Of a DNA stretch of 64,000 bases, positions 16,301 through 24,712 are shown one piece after another (position 1 is the stretch's first letter; each line of letters begins with the position of its first letter). Location: the NCBI GenBank assembly GCA_028823235.1, contig JAPKBW010000016.1, positions 1 through 64,000 of the forward strand. The letters are read 5' to 3'. This stretch comes from Longimicrobiales bacterium (lineage in GTDB: Bacteria > Gemmatimonadota > Gemmatimonadetes > Longimicrobiales > Gaopeijiaceae). The notes under the pieces are model-generated. The model searched no databases. It saw only the letters and a program-made list of their open reading frames with translations, and had not been told where the DNA came from. The position numbers and the translations under genes are program-made.

Positions 16301-19300
16301 CTAGCGTGCGCCGATCCACCGAGACTCCGGCGGCGGTCCGAAGTCGACGTACTTGAAGGGACGCAGTGGCTCTTCCCTCGGCCAGATCATGTCCAGCGTG
16401 TCCCCGTTGTACAGCTCGCCGCCCTTCATGACATAGCGTATCGATGCGGTGTTCCTGATGTCCTCGAGAGGGTGCCCGTCGAGCACCACTAGGTCCGCCA
16501 CCTTGCCGACCTCTAGACTCCCGAAGTCGGCCGCCATTCCCATGCCCGTCGCGACGTTGATGGTCGCTGCCCGCAACGCTTCGTGCGGTGTCATCCCGGT
16601 CATCTCCAGCATCCAGAGCTCCCAGTGCACCGCTAGGCCGTGGACCTGGCCGTGCCCCCCCGCGGCAACCAAGCCGCCGGCTCTACCGATCGCGGCCGCA
16701 CCTGCCCCACCCTTCAGGAAATAGTACTCGTCGAGTTCGAAGCGCTGACTCGTCCGCGACTTGTGGTCGAGAGCTGCGTGCGTCAGGAAGTGGGCGAGCT
16801 TTTGGTTGGAGTGCACGTCCGTGGTCTGATACCAGTACAGCTCACCTTGGTACGTGCTGGGCGACGCGACGACGAGGGTCGGCGTGTACATCGTCCCGGA
16901 CCGGGCATAGAGCTGCACGACATCGTCGTACACGTTGACCAGATCGGTGGGAGCGTGTTCGACGGCCGTGTATCCGTCGAGAATCATAGCCACCTGACGC
17001 ATCATGCCACCGCCCTCAGCCGTCGAATTGATCCCAAGCTCGTCTCCCGCCCTGAGCATCCACTGGATCTGGCGCCGCTGGGGCTGCATGTACTGCTTCG
17101 TGGAAAACGAACCACGATCGACGTAACGCTTCACGCCCGCGAAGGCGTCTGCGTAGTTGTCGATCTTAATCGCCCCCGATGTCTGTGATGGCCCTGTCAT
17201 GAAGATTCTTGGGCCAAGCATACGGCCGGCCGCGATCAGCTCGCGGTAGTGGAACTGATCCGTGGAGGCGTTGACGTCGCGCGCCATGGTCACGCCGAAG
17301 GCCAGGTTCACAAGTGGCTCGGGCGCGATCTCGACAAGCACGTCCCGCGGCATACCTCGGATATGCGCGTGCGCGTCGATGAGTCCCGGGATGATGGTCT
17401 TGCCCGCCACGTCGATGACGCGTGCCCCATCGGGGATCTGGACCGCGCTCGAGGCCCCGATCGCGCGGATCCGATTCTCGGTCACGACGATCGTCGCATT
17501 CTCGAGCACTTCGTCGCCATTCATCGTCACGACGGTCGCCCCGGTCAGCGCGACCGAGCCCTCCGGCTTCGTCATGGGGACGACCAGACGGATCGGGACG
17601 GCCTCCGCGAGCCGGTCGAGGCCCTCTTCCGCCGCATCAGGGCCAAACACCTCGTCGAGCTCAAGGTGCGAGAAGACGTTAGCGAACACCCAACTGAGTC
17701 CCGCGCCGCCATCAGCCCACCGCAGATCCTGCCCCCCGTCGCGCGTCACTCTTTGGAACGGTCCAGGTCCCGAGTTCTGGCTCAGCGTCACCGTCTCGAG
17801 CGAAGGCGGGAGTGCCGCCACGTACACCTCTTCGCGCAGCGTGAAGGCCAGCCACTTCCCATCTGGCGATGGGACCATCTCGACGGCCCCCTCCACCGTC
17901 GCGACCTCACGCTGCTGGCTACCATCGAGGCGGACGGAGACGAGCGTCCCGTTCTCGGCATAGGTGATCCGAGAGCCGTCGGCGGTGAACGTGAGCACGT
18001 TGTCCGAAGGCGCCGAAACGACGGACTGCGCGTCGCCTCCGGTGCTCGGGATCCACTCGATGAACCCGCGATTATTCGTGTTCCTGTTACGGATGACCGC
18101 AGGATCCTCCCGGACGTAGACGATCTTGTCGCCGGCCGCCGACCAGGCCGGGTTCGCGTAGTACGCCGGGTGCGTCGTCAACCGCTGTGGCTCTCCGCCC
18201 CGGGTCGGGACTCGCCACACATGCCCGCCGTCCGACGCGTGCCAGCTCACAAAGGCGACACTGGATCCGTCCGGCGAAAACGTAGGCTGATACTGCCCGC
18301 CTGCGCCCTCAATAAGGGGCCTTGGCTCGCCGTTCGGCAGATCCATGATCCACAACTGATTGAGCGAGCCAAAGACCAGTGTCGAGCCGTCGGGACCCAT
18401 CTCGCCATAGCGGACGTTTCGCACGACGAGCGAGTCCTCCTCAAACGGCATCTCATGATAGATCAGCGGCCCAAGTTGTTGTTCAACCGACGCCGTGAAC
18501 GAGATCTCCCGGACGCCTTTCGTGCGGATGTCGACTTCGTGGAAGGTTCCGTCCTTCACGAACACGACCGCGTTCCCATCGCGTGTGAAGGTGAATCGCG
18601 TGCGCTGGTTCAGGTGTTCGTGATCGATCGGGAAGGCCAGCCACTCGTCTTCGTCCGTGACGAGGTTGCGGATCCGGAGCCCGCTCATGGCATCAATGTC
18701 GGCCACGTAGACCATTCGCTCCCCGTCCGGCGAGATCGCCGGGCGAGCGGCGCCGGAAGGCACCCGCGTGATCGCCGCTATGTCCCCGGTATGCCGGTCC
18801 AGTCGCATGATCTGCGCTGGCTGCGGAAGGCTGTTTCCGCGAAGCGATGTCGCACCGGAGCTTGCCGTCCCACGGAAGTAGACGTAGCGACCGTTCGGTC
18901 CCCACCGAAAACCGAGTCCCTCGGCCTCTCCATCCAGCTCCATCCCGCTCCCGCCGCTCAAGTGGATCAGCCAGGGCTTTCGGCCGGTGTTGGGGCTCCC
19001 CGACTCGTTCTTGCGGACCATCACGTACTCGCCGTCCTGCGACCATTCGGGATCGTCGAACTGGAAGTCACCACGTTCGGTGGTGACCGAATTCGGGTTC
19101 GAACCGTCCGCTTCGATCATCCAGAGATTTTCGTTTCCGCTCCGGTCGCTCACGAACAAGATGCGACTCCCGTCGGGCGAGAAAACCGGCTGCAGATCCA
19201 ACGCTGGACCCCTGGTGAGCTGCGTAGCAGGTCCCCCGTTCCGCCGCACGGTGTACAGGTCACCCAACAGATCGAAGAGGATCGTCTCGCCGTCGGGCGA

Positions 19301-19480
19301 GACGTCCACGTTCATCTGCGATCCCTGACTCGTCTCGAAAGAAACGGTGCGACTGGGTGTGATGCAGAGACTGTCGCAGGCACCGCCCGCTTCGGGCTCA
19401 ACCTGCTCCTGTGCCCCGGCGCCGGCGACGGCGAGCACGACACAAAGTGATGCGGTCACCAGATGGCGATAGCGGACCAT
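16301..19480 (-). CDS. Secreted TolB/PD40 propeller-amidohydrolase fusion
   Basis: Protein of 1059 residues. A signal peptide (ALA-type cleavage near AGAGAQ, residue ~23) is followed by about ten PD40/WD40-like beta-propeller repeats (SPDGETILF, SPDGSRILFVSDR, SPDGERMVYVAD, SPDGSSVAFVS and others) to about residue 620. A metal-dependent amidohydrolase domain follows: IPGLIDAHAHIRG with the HxH metal site, EHAPTD and later the ADLVVLDGHPLEDI ending. The domain order is common in Gemmatimonadota and Bacteroidota and suggests a periplasmic peptidase- or imidazolonepropionase-like hydrolase; the substrate is not known. The start ATG has AGGAG 7-8 bases upstream. Confidence 0.92.
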   Translation of the reverse strand: MVRYRHLVTASLCVVLAVAGAGAQEQVEPEAGGACDSLCITPSRTVSFETSQGSQMNVDVSPDGETILFDLLGDLYTVRRNGGPATQLTRGPALDLQPVFSPDGSRILFVSDRSGNENLWMIEADGSNPNSVTTERGDFQFDDPEWSQDGEYVMVRKNESGSPNTGRKPWLIHLSGGSGMELDGEAEGLGFRWGPNGRYVYFRGTASSGATSLRGNSLPQPAQIMRLDRHTGDIAAITRVPSGAARPAISPDGERMVYVADIDAMSGLRIRNLVTDEDEWLAFPIDHEHLNQRTRFTFTRDGNAVVFVKDGTFHEVDIRTKGVREISFTASVEQQLGPLIYHEMPFEEDSLVVRNVRYGEMGPDGSTLVFGSLNQLWIMDLPNGEPRPLIEGAGGQYQPTFSPDGSSVAFVSWHASDGGHVWRVPTRGGEPQRLTTHPAYYANPAWSAAGDKIVYVREDPAVIRNRNTNNRGFIEWIPSTGGDAQSVVSAPSDNVLTFTADGSRITYAENGTLVSVRLDGSQQREVATVEGAVEMVPSPDGKWLAFTLREEVYVAALPPSLETVTLSQNSGPGPFQRVTRDGGQDLRWADGGAGLSWVFANVFSHLELDEVFGPDAAEEGLDRLAEAVPIRLVVPMTKPEGSVALTGATVVTMNGDEVLENATIVVTENRIRAIGASSAVQIPDGARVIDVAGKTIIPGLIDAHAHIRGMPRDVLVEIAPEPLVNLAFGVTMARDVNASTDQFHYRELIAAGRMLGPRIFMTGPSQTSGAIKIDNYADAFAGVKRYVDRGSFSTKQYMQPQRRQIQWMLRAGDELGINSTAEGGGMMRQVAMILDGYTAVEHAPTDLVNVYDDVVQLYARSGTMYTPTLVVASPSTYQGELYWYQTTDVHSNQKLAHFLTHAALDHKSRTSQRFELDEYYFLKGGAGAAAIGRAGGLVAAGGHGQVHGLAVHWELWMLEMTGMTPHEALRAATINVATGMGMAADFGSLEVGKVADLVVLDGHPLEDIRNTASIRYVMKGGELYNGDTLDMIWPREEPLRPFKYVDFGPPPESRWIGAR

Positions 19481-20240
19481 GATACAGCTCCTTTGCGATC
19501 GATACGTTTATCGGTCCGAAGGTATGCACGTCGCACGCGGCTGGCATGCTCCCCGGCTACTGCTCCACTGGGTCAAGTCATCGTCAGACGATGGTGTCGG
19601 GTGAGTGTGCGAATGGGAAGCCGACGTTTTGTGCGCTGTCTTTGAGGTCTGCGGAGGTGATTGGGGAGGAGTTCCGACACGGGACAAACCAGGACGAGGT
19701 TCATTCCCTTGTGATACTCACGCTTCCGATCGTGACCACCCGCGTCACCGGGCTGGGTCACCGAGTTGGTCCTCCTCAGCGCGGCCGTCGTACCACACCG
19801 ATCCGCAGCACAGAGCTATGACGGTGTTATCCGCGGTGTCGGATACGTCTCCCAAAAAGAAACCCCGTCTTGCCACGACATCTCGTGGAGGCGCACGGAG
19901 GCAAGGGACTCGCCCAGAATCGGCCTGAAAGCGGCGCTCGATTCACGGTCCGACGACCTACACCTGACACCTCTGGAGCACCATGGCCATGAAAACGCAT
20001 ACGATGGTCAGGCCTTGTCGAGGAACCCACAACGGCTCTGGCCTAGCCCCTACGAGGTCAATAAGCGGGTGCCAGGAATTCGACGAAGTTCGTTTCGTCA
20101 TGGAAGCCGTAAACGTCGGAATGGAGGCCGGCGGCTGCGACCGCCACGATTCTCATGTCCGTCCTGTAGCTTGACGGCGACAAGTCGGTGGAAAAAGACC
20201 CAGCCGTTCAGTGCACTGAACGCGGCCCCCGAGGGATTCG
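19481..20240. other. 760-bp stretch without a convincing gene
   Basis: I find no ORF here with a recognisable domain, good start context or neighbour-like codon use. A plus-strand reading near 19766-19810 gives a signal-peptide-like start (VLLSAAVVPHRSAAQS) that soon turns into unconvincing sequence. The stretch may hold the debris of a secreted-protein gene. The 5' control region of the TolB-amidohydrolase gene lies at its left end. Confidence 0.5.
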
Positions 20241-20621
20241 CTATCTATCCACAACGGTGAACTCGAAAGTGTCTCGAACCACGTGACCGTCAGCCCCCAT
20301 ACCCCTCCATGAGACGTTGTACGTACCCGGGGAGAGTTCGCCATGGAGTTGGATAAAGAACGACTGTCCGTCCTCCTCGTCCTGTACAGCGTCCATGACG
20401 TGAACTCCGGCGTCCTCCGCTTCTACTAAGCGGATCTGGGTCGTCCCCTCTGCAGGTTCTTCGGTGAACCAGAGACGAATCTCGGACGGCGTCTCGACGG
20501 ATGAGCCCGCCGCGGGCGCGGAGCGACTCAGTGCGAAATGCTGCACCTCCGCCGGTGAAGCTGCAGCGAGGCCGCCAATAATCAGCATGGAAAGGGCGGC
20601 AGCTTTGATGGTGTGGGTCAT
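20241..20621 (-). CDS. copC: CopC-domain copper-binding protein
   Basis: Periplasmic protein of 126 residues with a signal peptide (LSMLIIGGLAAASPAE). The mature part starts VQHFALSRSAPAAGS and continues with the CopC pattern: PSEIRLWFTEEPAEG, LSPGTYNVSWRGMGADGH and FEFTVVDR. The early His and the DGH near the end are the expected copper ligands. I use the ATG at 20621, because AGGA lies 9 bases upstream, rather than the TTG at 20627. It is the last gene of the copA-copB-copC set. Confidence 0.85.
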   Translation of the reverse strand: MTHTIKAAALSMLIIGGLAAASPAEVQHFALSRSAPAAGSSVETPSEIRLWFTEEPAEGTTQIRLVEAEDAGVHVMDAVQDEEDGQSFFIQLHGELSPGTYNVSWRGMGADGHVVRDTFEFTVVDR

Positions 20622-20657
20622 GTTCAAAGGTCCTCTCTTGGTAATTATTATGAAATG

Positions 20658-21362
20658 TCAGTAGATGAGCCGGAGGCCGGCGCCGAGCCTGAAGCGGCCG
20701 GCCTCGACTGCTCCGGGAAGGAGCGTGCGAGGTTGAGCCTCGTCGACCCACGTCAGGTCCACATAAGGCGCGAACTTCCTACGGATCTCGTATCGCGTAC
20801 GGATACCGAGTTCGATCGTCCGAAAGCCGGCGTCCAGGTCGAGGGTGTCGTCACCCGTGATGAGCCAATCGGCCTCTCCCCCTAACGTGAGCACCGCGCG
20901 TTGAGTCAGGAACAGATCCGTTTCTGCTTCTAAACGGAGGCTAGGATCGCCGTCGTAGCTGACAAAACCAAACAGGCTCACTTCGAACCAATAGGGGGCG
21001 AGCCCCATGACACCGACCGTGAGATACCCCTGCGAAGCGGGCAGGACTTCGTGCCGATATCCCACAACCAGGTCCCAGAAACGGCGAACGTAGCGTCCGT
21101 AGAGCAGCATCGCCTCGGCGCCCTCGAGCTCTCGGTCGAGACCTTCACCCTCAGTACTCCACCATACGCGATCGAAATCGGTGCCTATCCAACCGGTGGC
21201 GTGCCATCGACCCACGACGAAGTCGCTGCTTGTCGCAACATCAACGTCGAGGAGCGAATAGTGGAAGACCGCGTTGTCCGACTCCTGTGCCGCGGCACCG
21301 GTAGGGCCCATCGGTGCGAGGAGGAGGGACACCAGGACCACGAGGCCGGCAGCAGTCTTCAC
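20658..21362 (-). CDS. copB: Copper resistance outer-membrane protein CopB
   Basis: Protein of 234 residues from a GTG at 21362 that overlaps the copA stop as GTGA, indicating coupled translation. A signal peptide (AGLVVLVSLLLAPMGPTGAAAQ) is followed by a beta-barrel-like sequence matching CopB: FDRVWWSTEGEG, EAMLLYGRYVRRFWDLVVGYRH, LGLAPYWFEV-type segment, LRLEAETDLFLTQR and the ending LGIRTRYEIRRKFAPYVDLTW. It is thought to sequester or export copper at the outer membrane. The Met/His-rich N-terminal region of many CopB proteins is missing here. Confidence 0.88.
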   Translation of the reverse strand: MKTAAGLVVLVSLLLAPMGPTGAAAQESDNAVFHYSLLDVDVATSSDFVVGRWHATGWIGTDFDRVWWSTEGEGLDRELEGAEAMLLYGRYVRRFWDLVVGYRHEVLPASQGYLTVGVMGLAPYWFEVSLFGFVSYDGDPSLRLEAETDLFLTQRAVLTLGGEADWLITGDDTLDLDAGFRTIELGIRTRYEIRRKFAPYVDLTWVDEAQPRTLLPGAVEAGRFRLGAGLRLIY

Positions 21363-23011
21363 GCGGACTCCGTCGTCACGGCGGGGGCCACCTCGAAACG
21401 GGCAAACATTCCAGTCATCATGTGAAAAAGCAGATGGCAATGAAACGCCCAAGCCCCCGGCTCTTCAAACGTGAGATGAGCCTCGACCGTCTCGTTGGGC
21501 GGCACGCTCACGGTGTGCTTGCGCGGTGCGAACGCCGGATGAGCACCGTTCTGCAGCTCCATGAACACACCATGGAGATGCATGGGATGCTCCATCATCG
21601 TCTCGTTGGTCATGACCAGCCGGACCCGCTCACCGACGGTCAGGCGAATGGGTTCGGACTGCGACATCTTTTTGTCGTTAATGGTCCAGAAGTAGCGCTC
21701 CATGTCCCCGGTGAGGCGCAGGACGACGTCTCGCGTCGGTTCGCGGGTATCGCGGTTCGGCTCGAGCGCCTGGAGGTCGGCGTACGCGAGTCGCTTCAGG
21801 CTCATAGCGCCCGGAGCATGCCCCATCGCGGCATGGTCCATCTCGTCCATTGCGCCGCCCTCCATGCCCATCTCCGACATGTCGTGACCGTCCATCACCA
21901 TCATGCCCATCGTCCGGAGCGGTCGAGGATCCAGATCCGGAATCTCTGCCGCCATGCCTTCGGACTCGGAGAGTGTGCCCCGGGCAAAGCCTGAACGATC
22001 CATCGATTGGGCGAAGATCGTGTACGAGCGTCCGCTCTCGGGCTCCACGATGACGTCATACGTCTCCGCGACCGCGATGCGAAATTCGTCGATCGCTATC
22101 GGCTCGACGTCCTGTCCGTCGGCCTGCACCACCGTCATGCGAAGCCCCGGTATCTTCACATCGAAGAACGACATGGCCGCCGCATTGATGAATCGGAGAC
22201 GGACCCGCTCACCGGGCTCGAAAAGGCCCGTCCAGTTGGCGTCAGCCGAGGCCCCGTTCAACAAATAGTCGTAGGTGGCGCCTGTGACGTCCGCGATATC
22301 TGTGGGATCCATGCGCATCCGGCCCCACATCGTCCGGTCCCGGATGGTGGCGCCGGCGTCGTCGAAGAGACCCTCGACGAACTGAGGCAACGTGCGCTTC
22401 CCGTAGTTGTAGTAAGCCCCGTTGCCCTTGAGGTTGCGGAGCACTGTCATGGGATCTTCGTCGGTCCAGTCCGAGAGCACGACCACGTGTTCGCGGTCGT
22501 AGGACACGGGATCCGTTCCTCGGGGATCGATGACGAGGGGCGCATACATGCCCTCCTGCTCCTGCGTCCCAGAATGGCTATGGTACCAGTAGGTACCCGC
22601 CTGACGCACCTCGAAGCGGTAGGTGCGCGTCTCGCCCGGACTGATGCCCTCGAAGCTGAATCCCGGCACCCCGTCCTGATCAGCCGGCACCAGCAGCCCA
22701 TGCCAGTGCAACGATGTATCCTCGTCCAAGTGATTCGTCACCCGAAGGACCGCTTCTTGCCCCTCCTTCAGGCGAAGAAGCGGACCGGGCACGGACCCGT
22801 TGATCGTGGGTGCATGACTCGAGCGATCGTCGACACGAAAACCCGACCTGTCGATCACCAGGTCGTATTCGACAGGTCGCGACTCCGTCCCGCCCTCGCT
22901 GGCCACTGCTGCGAAGAGCGTCGGGGGGCGCAGACCAAGGCTACCGCCGATGGTCAATCCGGTGGCGACACGCAAGAAATCGCGCCGTGGGAGGGAGAGT
23001 TCGTGGCTCAT
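21359..23011 (-). CDS. copA: CopA/PcoA-type multicopper oxidase
   Basis: Periplasmic copper-oxidising enzyme of 550 residues. A Tat signal carries LPRRDFLRVATG (Arg9-Arg10). The four copper-binding segments are LHWHGLL (His102 and His104), YWYHSHSGTQEQEG, HPMHLHGVF and FHCHLLFHMMTGMF with the type 1 Cys. A Met/His-rich stretch (GMMVMDGHDMSEMGMEGG, MDHAAMGHAPGAM) before the last domain fits extra Cu(I) binding. I start it at the ATG at 23011; a TTG at 23062 would add a leader that breaks the Tat signal. Downstream copB is coupled by GTGA. The promoter region holds a symmetric operator-like element. Confidence 0.93.
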   Translation of the reverse strand: MSHELSLPRRDFLRVATGLTIGGSLGLRPPTLFAAVASEGGTESRPVEYDLVIDRSGFRVDDRSSHAPTINGSVPGPLLRLKEGQEAVLRVTNHLDEDTSLHWHGLLVPADQDGVPGFSFEGISPGETRTYRFEVRQAGTYWYHSHSGTQEQEGMYAPLVIDPRGTDPVSYDREHVVVLSDWTDEDPMTVLRNLKGNGAYYNYGKRTLPQFVEGLFDDAGATIRDRTMWGRMRMDPTDIADVTGATYDYLLNGASADANWTGLFEPGERVRLRFINAAAMSFFDVKIPGLRMTVVQADGQDVEPIAIDEFRIAVAETYDVIVEPESGRSYTIFAQSMDRSGFARGTLSESEGMAAEIPDLDPRPLRTMGMMVMDGHDMSEMGMEGGAMDEMDHAAMGHAPGAMSLKRLAYADLQALEPNRDTREPTRDVVLRLTGDMERYFWTINDKKMSQSEPIRLTVGERVRLVMTNETMMEHPMHLHGVFMELQNGAHPAFAPRKHTVSVPPNETVEAHLTFEEPGAWAFHCHLLFHMMTGMFARFEVAPAVTTESA

Positions 23012-23094
23012 GGTCCGGAGCTGGGTCCGTCTGGACGGGAGGCGAGGCGAGAACTTCGACAAAGAAAAATGGAGAGGATGAGATGAAATCGATG

Positions 23095-23130
23095 TGAAGC
23101 CACCGTGAAGATATCTTCATTAACGCTTCA
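23095..23130. promoter_or_regulatory. Nested symmetric operator upstream of copA
   Basis: A 36-bp perfectly symmetric element: TGAAGC, 5 bases, TGAAGAT, then its mirror ATCTTCA, 5 bases, GCTTCA. Each arm holds two TGAAG half sites spaced 11 bp apart, one DNA turn. The core TGAAGATATCTTCA is a 14-bp palindrome. It lies 84 bp upstream of the copA start and touches the start of the divergent gene. An 11-bp direct repeat is the pattern bound by OmpR/PhoB-type response regulators, so a CopR/CusR-like regulator is a reasonable guess. Confidence 0.6.
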
Positions 23131-23711
23131 TGCGGCCCAACACTCGACCGCGAGTCTCTCGAACGCATCCGGTTCTGGGGATGTGTGCCACCGTCCCGAT
23201 CGTGGGCTGGATTCTATCCTCCTTCGTGTTGCACGGTGTCGGACTGGCGTTCCCGAATGGACTCCAAGGCGTGTACGACCTGGCACCTTACCGCACCACT
23301 GCGGTCGCGGTCGAAGACCCACAACTCCTTGCCCAGAACGAGGTGCGCGCGACGCTCGCCATGGAAGGGACGGACCGGCGGTACTGGCTTCGACTCGAGG
23401 CCTTCGGGTCTCGTGCCGTCTATGTGGTGAAACCCGGCCCATCTGATCTCGAACGGGCTTACGACGCCCGTTCAGGTGTACGCCTCGACCCGCTGTCCGA
23501 TGAGATCCCACAAGAAATCGCGGACGAGCAGCTGACCGGCACGTACGTAGCGGATATCGAGGAGGGCGATGAGTTCAGTTGGTACTACGCGCTCGACCGC
23601 GTGCCTGCCATCGCCGTGACCATGCTAGGAGATCAGCCTTCCGAGCTGATATTCTCAAGAGCCTCAGGTAGAGTTCCTCCGTCGAACAGACCCGATGGCC
23701 GCTACCAGTAG
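23130..23711 (+). pseudogene. Truncated PepSY/membrane-helix protein
   Basis: The frame encodes an N-terminal hydrophobic helix (MCATVPIVGWILSSFVLHGVGLA) and about 150 periplasmic-looking residues (YWLRLEAFGSRAVYVVKPG, YDARSGVRLDP, YYALDRVPAIAVTMLGDQPSELIFSRASGR). This looks like the front part of a PepSY-associated membrane protein, which would normally go on to further transmembrane helices. Near 23675 the likely frame switches (the shifted frame reads EFLRRTDPMAA) and nothing recognisable follows, so the 3' half appears lost. The assignment is from pattern memory and is not certain. The ATG at 23130 overlaps the cop operator; the next in-frame ATG is at 23181. Confidence 0.5.
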
Positions 23712-23755
23712 AAGATCCCAACATTGCAGCAACCACCTGACAGAAGGAGCGAACC

Positions 23756-24214
23756 GTGAAGATCGAGCACTACACCCATCTGGCGCTGGCCGTCGCCATC
23801 GGGTTGGGCCTCTCCCCGCACGCTGCGGAAGCACAGGACGCAGAAGCCGCCGTGATCGGAGTGGTCGACACGTACCATGTCGCTTTGGCCAGCGGCGACT
23901 CCACAACGGCGCTGGAACTCTTGGCGGACGACGTCACGATTCTCGAGAGTGGCGGTGTTGAGGACAAGGAGCACTACCGCAGCGGACATCTGTCCGGCGA
24001 CATGAGGTTCGCTCAGGCAGTACCGAGAGAGCGAGGCAAGATCACGGTCCAGGTGATCGGCGACGTCGCGTGGGCTTGGTCGACCAACACCGCCCAGGGA
24101 CGCATGGGGGAGCGAGACGTGAATTCGCAGGGGGCGGAGCTCGTCGTCTTAGCCCGGGGCGATAACGGCTGGAAGATCAAGGCGATCCACTGGTCCTCGC
24201 GGCAGCTGCGGTAG
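23756..24214 (+). CDS. Exported NTF2-fold protein (DUF4440/SnoaL-like)
   Basis: Protein of 152 residues from a GTG start with AGGAG 6 bases upstream. A signal peptide ends near AEAQ (residue ~27). The rest matches the NTF2-like pattern: VVDTYHVALASGDSTTALELLADDVTILESGG, then GDVAWAWSTNTAQG and the C-terminal DNGWKIKAIHWSSRQ. Family members bind small ligands in a cone-shaped pocket; no catalytic role can be assigned. Its place next to the copper operon suggests but does not prove a link. Confidence 0.82.
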   Translation: MKIEHYTHLALAVAIGLGLSPHAAEAQDAEAAVIGVVDTYHVALASGDSTTALELLADDVTILESGGVEDKEHYRSGHLSGDMRFAQAVPRERGKITVQVIGDVAWAWSTNTAQGRMGERDVNSQGAELVVLARGDNGWKIKAIHWSSRQLR

Positions 24215-24564
24215 GGACCAACCCGAGGAGGGCCAATCCAATGCGACCCCGAGATCGTGGCCGCCGGAATCCGCATTCCGTGGGACAGCGCATTCCAAGG
24301 CCAGAACCGCAGAATCGCATCCGGCTGTTGAACGGGAGCATTCCCAGAGTGTCCAACTGTGTCGAAAATTGCGGCATTTCCCACCGACGCCCACCGACGC
24401 CGGACACTCCCCCCCAACGCAGGTGCACTGGCGTGCGATCAAGGAATCTCCGGTAACGTTCGGATAACGAAACTCGGGTCTGCGCAGGGCCGGCCCAAAG
24501 TCACGTAGCGCCCGAATCCCCAGAAACGGCCACTTGGTGAGCTGTACGCGGCCCTCTCCCGAGA
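24215..24564. other. Gene-free spacer
   Basis: No ORF with a recognisable product, no strong hairpin with a U tract and no RNA gene was found. It leads into the tRNA-Leu relic. Confidence 0.5.
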
Positions 24565-24672
24565 CTTTTGAGACCGCCGCGCCTACTCTTCCGCCACTTC
24601 CGCAAATGGTCGGAGCGAGTGGGTTATCGCTGACTTCGCGGTTGGCTGCGAGGCCCCGGGTAACGAATTGGG
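24565..24672 (-). repeat. Relic of the tRNA-Leu(CAA) 5' half with its upstream flank
   Basis: Aligns without gaps to 16114-16221 at a constant offset of 8451 bases. By hand I count about 84 of 108 identical positions. It covers the tRNA from its 5' end (24603) to the anticodon loop, keeping CTCAAAA, plus about 69 bp upstream including the GATAA of the promoter. The variable arm, T arm and 3' acceptor strand are absent, so it cannot form a tRNA. It lies just downstream of an amidohydrolase gene, as the intact tRNA does. Confidence 0.75.
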
Positions 24673-24712
24673 TAACGTTTCCGTAACAACGGGCAGCTGC
24701 GAGCGTCCTCCC

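Noticed and set aside
17249-19450. A 733-codon open frame on the plus strand opposite the TolB-amidohydrolase
   Set aside because: It is fully antisense to a gene with clear domains, has Arg/His/Asp-rich shadow composition and no recognisable motif. Long antisense frames are expected in GC-rich coding DNA.
24362-24400. Short repeated CCGACGCC units resembling a CRISPR or tandem repeat
   Set aside because: There are only two imperfect units and no spacers. No CRISPR array or cas gene is present in the window.
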